A stretch of DNA of 61,286 nucleotides from an uncultured Lactobacillaceae bacterium. Its GTDB lineage: Bacteria > Bacillota > Bacilli > Lactobacillales > Lactobacillaceae. Shown piece by piece: positions 8,453-20,253 of this stretch. Under the pieces are notes generated by a model. The model was not told where the DNA came from. It made no database searches and saw nothing but the letters and a program-made list of their open reading frames with translations. Both the position numbers and the translations under genes were made by a program. How positions within the stretch are numbered: position 1 is the first letter of the stretch; each line of letters begins with the position of its first letter. Location of the stretch: the NCBI GenBank assembly GCA_945285405.1, contig CALYQJ010000010.1, forward strand, positions 1 through 61,286. The letters run 5' to 3'.

Positions 8453-10429
8453 CTAACATTGAATTTTAACTATTTCATAACCGTTTAATTCAGGAACGGT
8501 AAAAGTGACTTTATTTTCTTCTTGGGTAAAAGGTATTTCCTTTTCACTACGTAAAAGTTTGATCTTTTGTACTTGATGTGTACCCACGTTAACTGTAAAC
8601 TTCTGATTAATTAGCTGCATTCTTTCATCGATAGTATAAAGATTAACGGCATTTTTCTTTAACGGATAATCTAGTAAATGCAATAAGAAGGTATTTTTGG
8701 TTGGTGCAAAGTGTAACTGGGCAGATAAACTAGGTTTATCTTGAGGTTTGAGGACTAAGGGTTCAGGAAGTAGCAAATGAAGAGCATCACTAATAATTTC
8801 TTTAACCCATCTTGGTGCATAATCACGATAAATTTTAAAAATGGGGTGCGAGAAATAAATGCAATTGTCTTTACGAGTTGCTGCGGGAACACCTTTCTTG
8901 CCAGTAGAAGGAGCATGCTGATGTCCGTAATAAAACTTTCCTTCGCGATTAAAATAAGGTTCACGAGTTTCTAGAATTTCTTCTGAAGTAATTGGTTCTA
9001 CTGCCATGCCTTGTTCATACATGACGTGTTCTTCGCGTGGTAATTTGGCACCAATTTGATCATTAGGATAGATATAATCACGGTCCCAAAATGATGATCC
9101 CTTCATTAAATTGCCAGTAATGGGGTTTTCTTCATAAACTCCTTGATCCATTGATTGATAAGAAAGTAGAACTTTACCTCCATCAGCAATATACTTTTGT
9201 AACTTAGTAATGCTTTCGGGAGTAGCTTTGATTTGATCAGGGAAAATAATCAGTTTGTAATTTGAAAAATTCCCTTCAAGGTCAATAATATCAAATTGAT
9301 AGCCTAATTCATCAAGGACGCGGTTGGCTCCAATTAAAGATTCATCGAGAGTCATGCCATTGTCCCAAATACTTTCAGGAGTAACAACAGCAATTTCAGC
9401 TAATGGATGACTTTGATCAAGTTCTGGTTCAAGTTTTTCAACGGTTTTATAAACTTTGCCGATTAAATCATAAGTTGCTGGTGATAGTTGACCGCTTGGA
9501 TGAAGTTGATCGCCAATTGAACAACCTGCACCAAAAGATAACATTTGAAAAACTTCATACTCCAAAGCCTCAATGTTTTTGAAAGATTGAAAATCACCCC
9601 AATAAGTGTGAAATTTACCTGTCATACCAATAATTTCTTTACCTAAAGTTCTTGCATAACGGTCAACTAAAGGGAAATTATCATAACCCCAACTACCGCC
9701 AGGTAAACTTTCAATTTCTAAATGTGAATAATAAGGCAATGAAGTTTTGATGTAAGGACCAACGTGGGAGCCATTATAGAAAACTGTGGCATTTTTGACG
9801 CGTTGGTGAATTAGTTCACTCATTTCGCGCTTAAATTCTTTCAGCATTAAATGGCAATATTTAACTCTCTCACTTGCAATAGTATGGTCGATACCTAAGC
9901 GAGCCATTTCTTTTTGACAATGACGGCAATCACAGGGTACTAAGAAGAAAATATCAAAGAAAAAACCGTCAATATTTTCAGCGCCAATACTATCAATTAC
10001 ATCGTTAACGTGGTCGAAGAGGTAATGGCGGTAATCACTGTTTAAACATAAAACATCATTGAAATTTGGTTTTTCATTACCCATATTAATTCGCTTGCCT
10101 TCAGCATCCCGGCAGAGCCATTCAGGATGGTTTAGCATACAATATTCGTCCCATTGACAAGTTGAATAGATGGGAACTTTGATATTTTCGGCATGACAAG
10201 CGCTAATTTGGTCTTCAAGTAAGTGATGATTTGTTAGACCGGGATGAATCATTTCAGGATGGTTTTTAGAATTGTACCAAAGATAACCATGATGATCTCG
10301 CGCAAAACACGTAATTGAATTAACATGGGCTTTTTTTAAGGTCTGAGCAAATTCTTTTCCATTAAATTTTTCACCTACCTTTACATAAGGGCTAGTATGA
10401 AAATCTAAGTGTATAGTTCTCTTTCGCAT
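8453..10429 (-). CDS. Putative glycoside hydrolase (GHL6-like with beta-galactosidase trimerisation-like domain)
   Basis: A 658-residue cytosolic protein. The N-terminal third looks like a TIM barrel of the hypothetical glycosyl hydrolase 6 type, with DGFFFDIFFL followed by a C-x-C-x2-C cluster (CDCRHC, about residues 180-185). The middle (about 350-450: EIAVVTPESIWDNG and LIIFPDQIKATPE) resembles the flavodoxin-like trimerisation domain of GH42-type beta-galactosidases. The C-terminus is beta-rich. The gene lies 3 bp after the MFS gene and 9 bp before GH29, so it probably acts on the same imported oligosaccharide. The exact linkage cleaved is unknown. Confidence 0.7.
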   Translation of the reverse strand: MRKRTIHLDFHTSPYVKVGEKFNGKEFAQTLKKAHVNSITCFARDHHGYLWYNSKNHPEMIHPGLTNHHLLEDQISACHAENIKVPIYSTCQWDEYCMLNHPEWLCRDAEGKRINMGNEKPNFNDVLCLNSDYRHYLFDHVNDVIDSIGAENIDGFFFDIFFLVPCDCRHCQKEMARLGIDHTIASERVKYCHLMLKEFKREMSELIHQRVKNATVFYNGSHVGPYIKTSLPYYSHLEIESLPGGSWGYDNFPLVDRYARTLGKEIIGMTGKFHTYWGDFQSFKNIEALEYEVFQMLSFGAGCSIGDQLHPSGQLSPATYDLIGKVYKTVEKLEPELDQSHPLAEIAVVTPESIWDNGMTLDESLIGANRVLDELGYQFDIIDLEGNFSNYKLIIFPDQIKATPESITKLQKYIADGGKVLLSYQSMDQGVYEENPITGNLMKGSSFWDRDYIYPNDQIGAKLPREEHVMYEQGMAVEPITSEEILETREPYFNREGKFYYGHQHAPSTGKKGVPAATRKDNCIYFSHPIFKIYRDYAPRWVKEIISDALHLLLPEPLVLKPQDKPSLSAQLHFAPTKNTFLLHLLDYPLKKNAVNLYTIDERMQLINQKFTVNVGTHQVQKIKLLRSEKEIPFTQEENKVTFTVPELNGYEIVKIQC

Positions 10430-10432
10430 TGT

Positions 10433-11635
10433 TTATTTTTTCTCTTTCGCTTTGTTTGCTAACATAAAATTGACAATTAAAAAGATTACGCCAAAGGCAA
10501 TCCAAATAATGGATGAAACTAGTAAACCCATTTCTGGAGAATTATTATGAAAAGTTGTGCCAAGAAATTGGAAAATAAATGGTGCAAAAGTTCCACCAAC
10601 GTTAATGCCAAAGATAACAATTGATGTACTTAAAGTCATTGAACCTTTTGGTGAACTTAAGGCAAATAATTCGGTCATATGAGGATTCATAATTCCCCAG
10701 AAAAATCCAGCAATCATAACACAAGCCCCAATTAAATAGGCGTTACGGAGTAATAAAGTAGCACCTAAAGCAACTCCGGCAATAGTGGCACTAATTGCAG
10801 TCGTGTTCTTTTGCCATGCATGATAAATGTATTTATAAAGTAAACCAGAAACAATTGCAGCGATTGGTAATAAACTTAAGATAAAACTACCTGTACTACT
10901 ATCACCAATGTGATTATTAACAATATAGCTGGGTACTTTTAAGTTAATTCCCATATAGCTAATTTGCATAATGCCGAATAAAATGGCGTATCCAATAATT
11001 TCCCAATTGGTAGTTTGTTTAATTTTTTGTTGATCAACATTTTCACCGACAGTAACACTATAATTATCAAATCTTTTTGGGATCCAAAATAATGTCATTA
11101 AAAAGGGAATTAAAGCTAAAGCGAAAACCCAATATGCGCTATGCCAGCTAATTTTAATTAAATAACCAGCCAGGAATAGTAAAACGGTACTTCCAATATT
11201 AATAAAAGAATTACGATATCCTAATAATTCATTGGCGCGTTCCTCATCATAAATATCAGTGATGTAAGAAACACTCAAAGGAGTTAAAAGAGCAATACCG
11301 ACCCCAACCATAATTCGAGAGAATAAAATAAGAGCATAATTTCCGGTAAATACAGGAATAATTCCACAAATAGCCGTAACGCCAAGTCCAATGAGGGCTA
11401 GTAATTTTTTACCAGTTATTTTTTCGATAAACCCTGCAAGCAAAGGAACAAATATTCCTGAGAGGCTCGGAATAGTAACAATCAATTCCACAGTAGCAGT
11501 AGACATATTAGCAAAATGTTTTTCCATTAAAGGGATAGTCCCACTAATAGCTCCAGAAGTAGATAAAACTAATGAAATTCCCATAATGGCAATCATGAGG
11601 GTTTTACTACGCTGGATTACATTTTTGTCATCCAT
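10433..11635 (-). CDS. MFS transporter, probable sugar/fucoside importer
   Basis: A 400-residue integral membrane protein with about 12 hydrophobic helices and MFS features, including the GxxxEKxxGKK loop between helices 2 and 3 (GFIEKITGKKLLALIG) and SRIMVGVGIALLTPLSVSYI in helix 4-5. It is the first gene after the palindromic operator and precedes two glycosidase-type genes, so import of the operon's substrate is the likely role. CAAGGAG lies upstream of the ATG. Confidence 0.85.
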   Translation of the reverse strand: MDDKNVIQRSKTLMIAIMGISLVLSTSGAISGTIPLMEKHFANMSTATVELIVTIPSLSGIFVPLLAGFIEKITGKKLLALIGLGVTAICGIIPVFTGNYALILFSRIMVGVGIALLTPLSVSYITDIYDEERANELLGYRNSFINIGSTVLLFLAGYLIKISWHSAYWVFALALIPFLMTLFWIPKRFDNYSVTVGENVDQQKIKQTTNWEIIGYAILFGIMQISYMGINLKVPSYIVNNHIGDSSTGSFILSLLPIAAIVSGLLYKYIYHAWQKNTTAISATIAGVALGATLLLRNAYLIGACVMIAGFFWGIMNPHMTELFALSSPKGSMTLSTSIVIFGINVGGTFAPFIFQFLGTTFHNNSPEMGLLVSSIIWIAFGVIFLIVNFMLANKAKEKK

Positions 11636-11673
11636 TTAATTTTTCTCCTTGTAAAAATAAAAAATAAATAATT

Positions 11674-11720
11674 CCGTAATTTGGCTAATTATAAATATTT
11701 TTTTAATTTTCAAATTACGG
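11674..11720. repeat. Inverted repeat upstream of the MFS gene
   Basis: CCGTAATTT (11674-11682) and AAATTACGG (11712-11720) are perfect complements 29 bp apart in the 5' region of the fucosidase operon. They could form an mRNA stem or a second regulator site. Confidence 0.4.
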
Positions 11721-11749
11721 TTAAATTATAAGCAATAATCAAATATTAA

Positions 11750-11771
11750 ATATTTGAACCGGTTCAAATAT
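11750..11771. promoter_or_regulatory. LacI-family operator (perfect 22-bp palindrome)
   Basis: ATATTTGAACC is followed directly by its exact complement GGTTCAAATAT. The central CG and TTGAACCGGTTCAA core are typical of LacI/CcpA-type operators. It lies between the lacI stop and the MFS start, 115 bp before the latter, so the adjacent LacI protein probably represses the MFS-GH-GH29 operon here. Confidence 0.8.
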
Positions 11772-11806
11772 GATATTAAATCTAAGTTTTTTTTTTTGCA
11801 AGCGAT

Positions 11807-12811
11807 TTATAAAAAAGATTTTGGGCCAGCAGATTGGCGCCAAATTAGTTTGGTATTTAAAATATGGGGTTTAAATGACGTTAAATTAGGACTTTTAATT
11901 CGTTTTAAAATAATTTCGCCAGTTTTTTCTCCCATTTGTTTAACTGGTTGGGCAACGACGGTTAAGGGAGGATTAATAACTTTAGAAAGATCATAATCAT
12001 CAAAACCTACAAAGGCTAATTCTTGAGGAATTTTTAAATTTAGGTCATTAATTGCATGAATTGCTCCTAAAGTTAAATAATAGTTAGTCGTATATAAGGC
12101 AGTAATTTTTCGGTTACTTTGCAGTAGTTTTTTTGTAGCTTTATAACCAGAAGTTTGAAAATAATTACCCATCGCAATTAAATCAGGTTGGTAGATGCCT
12201 AATTTTTTCATAGTAGCAACATAGCCCTGAAGGCGTTGAGAAGCTACATAATCATGAGAATTACCAGCGATAATTCCAATTTGACGATGACCTGCTCGAT
12301 AGAGATTTTTAACAACGTTTTCGGAAGCATGGTGATTATCCGTCAAGATTGCATCACAAGGGAAGCCCGCAATTGGGACATCTACTGCAACAATTGGAAT
12401 TTGTTGCTTTTGCAGTTCGTAGAGGTAAGATATTGGTTTTGATAAATGAAATATAACAACTCCATCAACATTTCGAGAGCTAAGAAATTGTAACTTTTGT
12501 TTTAAATTACTAATATCATTTTGATAATCACACATGATTAATTCATAATTATTTTTTTCAAGATAATATTCTAGTGGGGTGACAATCGATGCCGCGAAAA
12601 CGTCAGTTAAAGCATTAACTACGACGCCAATAGCATGACTTTTTTTAGTTTTTAGGCCTTTAGCAAGGTAATTTTGTTTGAAATCTAACTTTTCAATTGC
12701 TTTTTTAATTTTTGTCATATTTTCTTCTTTTAAGGCGTAACCATTAAGGTAACGCGAAACACTGCCAATTGACATCCCTGCAGCTTTGGCAACATCCCTG
12801 ATTGTAGCCAT
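11807..12811 (-). CDS. LacI-family transcriptional regulator
   Basis: A 334-residue repressor. The N-terminal helix-turn-helix ATIRDVAKAAGMSIGSVSRYLNG is canonical, followed by the periplasmic-binding-like effector domain (VVIFHLSKPISYLYELQ, VDVPIAGFPCDAILTDN, FVGFDDYDLSKVI). I start at the second ATG (12811): the first ATG at 12817 is only 2-3 nt from AGAGGAG, while 12811 has normal spacing and gives the usual MATIRDV start. It is upstream of, and on the same strand as, the fucosidase operon and probably senses a fucoside or related sugar. Confidence 0.92.
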   Translation of the reverse strand: MATIRDVAKAAGMSIGSVSRYLNGYALKEENMTKIKKAIEKLDFKQNYLAKGLKTKKSHAIGVVVNALTDVFAASIVTPLEYYLEKNNYELIMCDYQNDISNLKQKLQFLSSRNVDGVVIFHLSKPISYLYELQKQQIPIVAVDVPIAGFPCDAILTDNHHASENVVKNLYRAGHRQIGIIAGNSHDYVASQRLQGYVATMKKLGIYQPDLIAMGNYFQTSGYKATKKLLQSNRKITALYTTNYYLTLGAIHAINDLNLKIPQELAFVGFDDYDLSKVINPPLTVVAQPVKQMGEKTGEIILKRIKSPNLTSFKPHILNTKLIWRQSAGPKSFL

Positions 12812-13071
12812 GTTCATTTCTCCTCTATATTTTATATTTCTCGTTTGCTATAAATTAAAAGCTTAATTAAAGTTAGAATATTTATAAGTGTCAATTTTTA
12901 AACTTTATTGTTATTCTATCGTTATTTAGAAATTAAGAATAGTTTTTATGAAAATAACTAGGAAAACCCTAGTGATAATAATGAAAATATTTTTAGATGA
13001 ATTAAATAATTTACTTTTTGAATATTATTTTAAATGTTAAAATGATCGCTATTGATTAGAAAAGGATAAAT

Positions 13072-13734
13072 ATGAAAATTAAACTTCCAGCAGTAACTTT
13101 ATTTTATGAACAAAAAGGTCAAGGGGATCCCATCATTTTTCTTCATGGTAATGGTGAGGATCATCAGATCTTTGATGCGCTAGTAGCAAGGTTTGAAAAA
13201 TTCTATACTACTTACGCTTTGGATAGTCGAAATCATGGTCAAAGTGAACAAACTGACATTTTCGATTATCAAGTAATGGCTGATGATATTGCAGATTTTT
13301 GTAATCAATTAGCATTACCATACATTAATTTAGTGGGTTTTAGTGATGGTGCAATAATTGCTTTATTATTAGCATTACAAGGTAAAGTTAAGATCAATAA
13401 ATTAGTTTTAATGGGGGTTAATTTATCGCCGCAAGATTTTACTGCAGCAAATTATCAAAAGCTACAAAAAGCTGTGGCAGAAAATCCTAACCCTTTACTG
13501 CAGTTGATGTTAGATCAACCAAATATACCTTTGGCAAAACTAAAAGATTTAATGGTTCCAACATTAGTAGTTGCGGGTGAATATGATATTTTTAAAAGTC
13601 AAATGTTTAAAAATATTGCGAAAACTATACCTTATTCTCAATTATTAATCGTACCGGGGCAAGATCATGAAAGTTATGTTGCAGGTACTGATTTGCTTTA
13701 TCCTGATCTTTTAGCTTTTTTCAGTCAACGTTAA
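13072..13734 (+). CDS. Alpha/beta-fold hydrolase
   Basis: A 220-residue cytosolic alpha/beta hydrolase. The oxyanion motif FLHGNGEDH, nucleophile S91 in VGFSDG, acid D172 in GEYDIF and H199 in GQDHES make a complete catalytic triad. The length is that of the small esterase/lipase-like group, with a reduced cap. RBS AAAGGA precedes the ATG. It stands alone and its substrate cannot be predicted. Confidence 0.88.
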   Translation: MKIKLPAVTLFYEQKGQGDPIIFLHGNGEDHQIFDALVARFEKFYTTYALDSRNHGQSEQTDIFDYQVMADDIADFCNQLALPYINLVGFSDGAIIALLLALQGKVKINKLVLMGVNLSPQDFTAANYQKLQKAVAENPNPLLQLMLDQPNIPLAKLKDLMVPTLVVAGEYDIFKSQMFKNIAKTIPYSQLLIVPGQDHESYVAGTDLLYPDLLAFFSQR

Positions 13735-13882
13735 CCACCTATTTTGAGAAAGAAAGGTAATTTTTAAAGAAGGGTTATCTCAGCTTTGTAATTGATAATA
13801 GTTTTTGAAGCATCGTTGCCCTTGAGTTATTTCTATTGCCTCATCTTTTTATTTTAAAAATAAATTTGATATTTTGAATACT

Positions 13883-13919
13883 AAAAAAGTACTAATAGTA
13901 ATTGTTGGTACTTTTTTTG
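13883..13919 (+). terminator. Terminator upstream of the GH1/PTS operon
   Basis: The arms aaaaaagtac and gtacttttttt pair around a 16-nt loop and end in a T run. Confidence 0.65.
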
Positions 13920-14003
13920 TTAAAGAAAAATTGAAACGAATTTTCAAAAAATTTAATTTTGATTGTTAATCCTGGAACTTTCAGCCAAAATTGGCGGAAA
14001 AGC

Positions 14004-14031
14004 TTTTGAGAAACCGTTTTCGCTTTATAAT
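14004..14031 (+). promoter_or_regulatory. Promoter and possible cre site of the rpiR-GH1-PTS operon
   Basis: TTTTGA (14004-14009), a 16-bp spacer and a perfect TATAAT (14026-14031) form a promoter ending 50 bp before the ATG. The spacer holds AGAAACCGTTTTCG, which matches the CcpA cre consensus at 11 of 14 positions. Carbon catabolite control would fit a beta-glucoside operon, but this is inference. Confidence 0.5.
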
Positions 14032-14081
14032 TTAGATGTCAATTGAGTAATGTTCTTCTTAACGGCCGAAAGGAAATATTT

Positions 14082-16333
<2,252 letters not shown>

Positions 16334-16334
16334 A

Positions 16335-17624
16335 ATGACGGATTTTATTAATCAAAAAATAATTCCCAAAGTTGTGAGGTTTACTAATACTAAAGCCATC
16401 AAAGCGTTAAAAGACGGCATGATGTATGTTTTACCTTTTTTAATTGTTGGTTCTTTATTTCTTTTATTAGCAAATATTCCAATTCCGGCAGTAGCTCAAT
16501 GGTTAACTAAGAATGGTTGGTCTGAAATTTTTAATCAAGTTTACCAATCATCCTTTGCCTTAATGGCAATCTTTGCGGTAGTTGGCATTTGTTATACTTA
16601 CATTAAAAATGAAAAAATTACCGGAGCTTTTTCCGGTAGTTTAGCAGCACTAGGGGCATTTATTTTATTATTACCATTTGAAATTAAAACTCCTAAAGGT
16701 GAAATTATTCCTAATGTTATTGCTAAAGATTGGACAGCTGGTAAAGGAATGATTTGCGCAATCTTTATTGGTTTAGCTGCTGGTTATATTTATAGTTTTT
16801 GTGTAAAGAAGGATTGGCGGATTAAATTGCCAGATAGTGTTCCGAGTGCTGTGGCTGATTCATTTTCTTCATTAATTCCTACAGCAGCTGTTTTAATCAC
16901 TGGCGGAGTTGTTTTTGCAATTTTTAAATTCTTGGGCAAAACCAATTTTGCTGAGTTTATTTATTCAATGATTCAAACACCACTTCAAGGAATTACTGAT
17001 TCATTAGGTGGAGTAATCATCATGTCAATTGCGATGTCTTTATTATGGTGGTGTGGAATTCATGGTGGTTCCATTTGTGGCGCGATCTTAACGCCAATTT
17101 TGCAATCTAATTTAGCTAGTAATCAAGCAATTTTAGATGCCGGGAAAAAATTAAATGTGGCTAATGGCGGTCATATTTTTACCCAACAATTTTGGGATAA
17201 TTATTTATGTATGACTGGTGCGGGAATTGTTGTCGGAATGGTAATTTATTTAGTCTTTTTTGCAAAATCACAAGCACTTAAAGAGTTAGGAAAGTTATCA
17301 ATTTTTCCCAATTTTTTCAACATTGATGAACCGGTAATTTTTGGAGTACCAATTGTGATGAATTTCTATTTATTGGTGCCATTTGTTCTTTTTCCAATGG
17401 TAGTCGGCATTGCTAGTTATCTTTTAATGCAAATTGGCATTTTACCACTATTTTCTGGGGTTATGGTTCCTTGGACAACACCACCAATTGTTTCCGGATT
17501 GCTCATTGGTGGTTGGCGCACAGCTATTTGGCAATTAGTCATTATTGCTTTATCAGTAATAGCATATTGGCCATTTATTAGAAAATATGATGATTTTTTA
17601 GTAAAACAAGAATTAGGAAAATAA
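16335..17624 (+). CDS. PTS EIIC component, cellobiose/lactose family
   Basis: A 429-residue membrane permease of the PTS lactose-cellobiose (CelB-type) EIIC family, with about 10 helices. The conserved WWCGIHGGSICGAI and NIDEPVIFGVPIVMN segments, which line the sugar site, are present. It imports and helps phosphorylate a beta-glucoside (probably cellobiose or an aryl-glucoside). No EIIA or EIIB lies in this operon, so it must borrow those from elsewhere in the genome. A strong terminator follows. Confidence 0.92.
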   Translation: MTDFINQKIIPKVVRFTNTKAIKALKDGMMYVLPFLIVGSLFLLLANIPIPAVAQWLTKNGWSEIFNQVYQSSFALMAIFAVVGICYTYIKNEKITGAFSGSLAALGAFILLLPFEIKTPKGEIIPNVIAKDWTAGKGMICAIFIGLAAGYIYSFCVKKDWRIKLPDSVPSAVADSFSSLIPTAAVLITGGVVFAIFKFLGKTNFAEFIYSMIQTPLQGITDSLGGVIIMSIAMSLLWWCGIHGGSICGAILTPILQSNLASNQAILDAGKKLNVANGGHIFTQQFWDNYLCMTGAGIVVGMVIYLVFFAKSQALKELGKLSIFPNFFNIDEPVIFGVPIVMNFYLLVPFVLFPMVVGIASYLLMQIGILPLFSGVMVPWTTPPIVSGLLIGGWRTAIWQLVIIALSVIAYWPFIRKYDDFLVKQELGK

Positions 17625-17627
17625 AAT

Positions 17628-17657
17628 AAAAAAGCCACAGTTAATTGTGGCTTTTTT
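17628..17657. terminator. Bidirectional terminator between the EIIC gene and a membrane-protein gene
   Basis: aaaaaagccacag pairs with ctgtggctttttt-like arms around a short loop (ttaa), with A and T flanks. It serves both convergent genes. Confidence 0.85.
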
Positions 17658-17668
17658 AGATCTCAAAT

Positions 17669-18466
17669 TTATTTTGAAGTATTGGCAGCTTTTTGTCTAG
17701 CTTGAGCTTCTTGAATTAATTGAGCCGCATCAGGATAAGGTTCCATTCGCCAAGTAATTGTATGTTCACCATTTTCATCATTTGCTTTAGTAGTCCAATC
17801 TTGAAAGGCCAGTTTTTCTTGTTGAAATTGGTAAGGAATGGCAATACCAACTGAATCAATTGATATTGTTTTTTCAGTAACCAAATAAGATTCATCGTGG
17901 GGATAAAAATCTCCAGAAATACCTTTTACCGCTACGGTATCATTTTCTTTAAATAGTAAAAGCTGGGCGCCATCATGGACTAGATTTTGCGGGGCTTTAT
18001 TTTCCCTCATTGCTTGATCAGTATCTTCACCATCATATAACAGAGGGATAATTCGATATCCTTGATTTATCAAGGCTTGTTGAACATTTTCGATTGAATT
18101 AGTGGAGGAAGATGAATCATTTTCCACGTTATCGTTTTGGCTTTCGGAATTTCTGGTATCATTATTAGCTTGGCTACTAATTTGAGCTTGTGAGCTTTGG
18201 CTTTGAGAAGTATCAGGGGATTTAATTGACTCAATCTTATGACTAATTGTGGTATTAATCTTATTTTTAATGGGATTATCGCCATAAAATTCGATACCAA
18301 CAATAAAAACAATTAAAGCGCAACCGATGAATAAAAGAGCTTCTATCCGGCGTTGGCGGCGCACTTCAATAAAAGCTTGATGCCAACGAGGGTCATATCG
18401 CCGATCTTTATAAAACTGATAGGTATGAATTGAATTGCTATGACTACTTGCATATTTTCGAGCCAA
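17669..18466 (-). CDS. Single-pass membrane protein of unknown function
   Basis: A 265-residue protein I do not recognise. It has a basic cytosolic N-terminus (1-43), one TM helix (about 44-60: LLFIGCALIVFIVGIEFY), a low-complexity Ser/Asn/Gln linker (about 80-125) and an extracellular domain of about 130 residues starting at NVQQALINQGYRIIPLLYDG. The architecture suggests a wall-spanning spacer carrying a folded domain. It is convergent with the PTS operon. Confidence 0.75.
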   Translation of the reverse strand: MARKYASSHSNSIHTYQFYKDRRYDPRWHQAFIEVRRQRRIEALLFIGCALIVFIVGIEFYGDNPIKNKINTTISHKIESIKSPDTSQSQSSQAQISSQANNDTRNSESQNDNVENDSSSSTNSIENVQQALINQGYRIIPLLYDGEDTDQAMRENKAPQNLVHDGAQLLLFKENDTVAVKGISGDFYPHDESYLVTEKTISIDSVGIAIPYQFQQEKLAFQDWTTKANDENGEHTITWRMEPYPDAAQLIQEAQARQKAANTSK

Positions 18467-18644
18467 TTGATATTTATTTCCTCCTTAATAAGCGCCTTCA
18501 TTTTAGAATAAAAAAATACCCTATTGCAAGGGTTTTATTAAAATAAAACTTTAAAAGTATTAAATGGTTCATTTTTTAATCTAGACTAATGAAGTTTTGA
18601 GATTTTACGCAATATCATTAATTTCTGAAACTTATTTGATTTTG

Positions 18645-18673
18645 AAAATAAAAAATCCCGCGTCTAGCGGGAT
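18645..18673 (-). terminator. Terminator of the DHA2 exporter gene
   Basis: Minus-strand arms atcccgc and gcgggat with a 5-nt loop, followed by a T run. Confidence 0.85.
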
Positions 18674-18681
18674 AACTTTAA

Positions 18682-20100
18682 TTATTGTTTACGAAAAGAT
18701 TTGGTTGTAAAAGCGATTATTAAAGCAATAATTGTTAAGATTGCAGGTAAAATCAATGCCGTATGAATTCCTGCGGTGAAAGCAACTTGGCTGGAAGCAG
18801 CGTTACTGTGGGTTCGACCAATTACAAGTAAACTAGTTGCTAAAGCGGTAGCAATTGCACCAACTATTTGTTGTAAGGTATTAATGATGGTACTTCCATC
18901 ACCTGATTCTGGTCCTTTTAGCGCATTTAAAGCATGGGTTTGCGCCGGTGTCATTGCTAAAGGACAGCCAATCATCATAATTACATGAGCTGCAATAATT
19001 AAGCCGACGGGGGATTGACTATTAGAGGTCATTAAAATTCCAACACCTACTAAAGAAATTAAAAAACCAAGTCGAGTTAGCCATTTAGCTCCAAAATTAT
19101 CAAATAAACGTCCTGAAACTACAGAAACCAAAGCATTAGTTAAACCGCCTGGTAGCATGATAATTCCGGTAAGAGCAACAGCAATTGCTAAACCGTTTTG
19201 TAAATACATTGGTAAGATGTACATTGCGGAAAGAATAATCCCAAAATCTAACATTACCATTAATGCTCCGTCGCGAAAGGCCGCATTTTTAAAAATTTTT
19301 AAATTTAAAATTGGTTGACTTAAGTGAAATTGCCGATAACTATAAATCACCAAGGCAATAATTGATATAACTAAAAGTCCTAAAACTAAAGGAGAACCCC
19401 AGCCATGATCACTGGCAAAACTTACCGCCATGACTAAGCCCCCAAAGCCGATGATACTAGTTAATACTGATAAAACATCCACTTTTTGATGAGTTAACTT
19501 GCCAACATTTTCCAAAGAAGTAATTGCACAAATTAAAGCAATGGCTAAGAAAGGAATAAAAGACCAAAAGATCCAATTCCAAGATAATTTAGCTAAAATT
19601 AATCCAGTTAGAGTTGGACCAATTGCCGGAGCAAACATAATTACTAAAGCGCACATTCCCATCGCAGTTCCGAGTTTTGCTGGCGGAAATACTTGCATGG
19701 CAACAGTAAACATTAATGGTAAGATTAATCCGGTAGCAATCCCTTGAATCATTCGTCCAATTAAAAGAATGGCAAAATTAGGAGCTAGTGCCGAAATCAC
19801 GGTACCAACGATAAAATCGCCAAGACCAAAGATGACTAATTGGCGGGTGGTAAACCATTTAGTTAATAAACTATTTAAAGGTAAGATGACCCCAATCACC
19901 AACATATATCCTGTAACCAGCCACTGTATCGTGCCATTAGATACTTCCAAATGCTTCATTAATTGGGGTAAAGCAATGTTGAGGGAAGTTTCACTAAACA
20001 TTCCTACAAAAGCGCCAATCAACATGCTAGCCATAGCTAAGGTAGGATGTTTGACGATTACGCGCGGTTTTTGATCCGCGACAGTTGCGGTTTCATTCAT
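18682..20100 (-). CDS. MFS drug exporter, DHA2 (EmrB/QacA) family
   Basis: A multidrug/proton antiporter of about 472 residues with 14 hydrophobic helices. Family features include MASMLIGAFVGMFSETSLNIALPQLM in TM1 and WLVTGYMLVIGVILPL in TM2. Two starts are possible: ATG 20121 (no SD) and ATG 20100 (GGAAGTAGG 10 nt upstream); I prefer 20100. It stands alone with its own terminator. The drug specificity is unknown. Confidence 0.88.
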   Translation of the reverse strand: MNETATVADQKPRVIVKHPTLAMASMLIGAFVGMFSETSLNIALPQLMKHLEVSNGTIQWLVTGYMLVIGVILPLNSLLTKWFTTRQLVIFGLGDFIVGTVISALAPNFAILLIGRMIQGIATGLILPLMFTVAMQVFPPAKLGTAMGMCALVIMFAPAIGPTLTGLILAKLSWNWIFWSFIPFLAIALICAITSLENVGKLTHQKVDVLSVLTSIIGFGGLVMAVSFASDHGWGSPLVLGLLVISIIALVIYSYRQFHLSQPILNLKIFKNAAFRDGALMVMLDFGIILSAMYILPMYLQNGLAIAVALTGIIMLPGGLTNALVSVVSGRLFDNFGAKWLTRLGFLISLVGVGILMTSNSQSPVGLIIAAHVIMMIGCPLAMTPAQTHALNALKGPESGDGSTIINTLQQIVGAIATALATSLLVIGRTHSNAASSQVAFTAGIHTALILPAILTIIALIIAFTTKSFRKQ

Positions 20101-20253
20101 AAAAAAAAGACCTACTTCCATTTAAATTTTTTGATACAAATGATTACCTTAACAAAAAATTTAAAATTCTGTAAGTCTTTTCTAAAAGTAGTGAAATTTT
20201 TCAGTAATTTTTTTCAGCATCTCTAAAAGAGATGGGATTAATATTTATAAAAT

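Larger units (their letters stand above)
13735..14081. other. Intergenic region between the hydrolase and rpiR genes
   Basis: No supported gene is visible. It contains one hairpin terminator (13883-13919) and a promoter region just before rpiR, with a partial dyad GCCAA-aa-TTGGC at 13984-13995 and a catabolite-responsive-like site at 14009-14022. Confidence 0.6.

Noticed and set aside
13939-13953. CodY-like sequence AATTTTCAAAAAATT
   Set aside because: One mismatch from the CodY consensus, but the region is so AT-rich that chance matches are expected, and no codY gene is visible.
18517-18533. Hairpin accct/agggt between the exporter and the membrane-protein gene
   Set aside because: Only five base pairs and no gene end next to it; not convincing as a terminator.
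20218-20234. Hairpin catctc/gagatg after the csbD-like gene
   Set aside because: On the minus strand it is followed by A residues, not T, so it does not look like a terminator for that gene.
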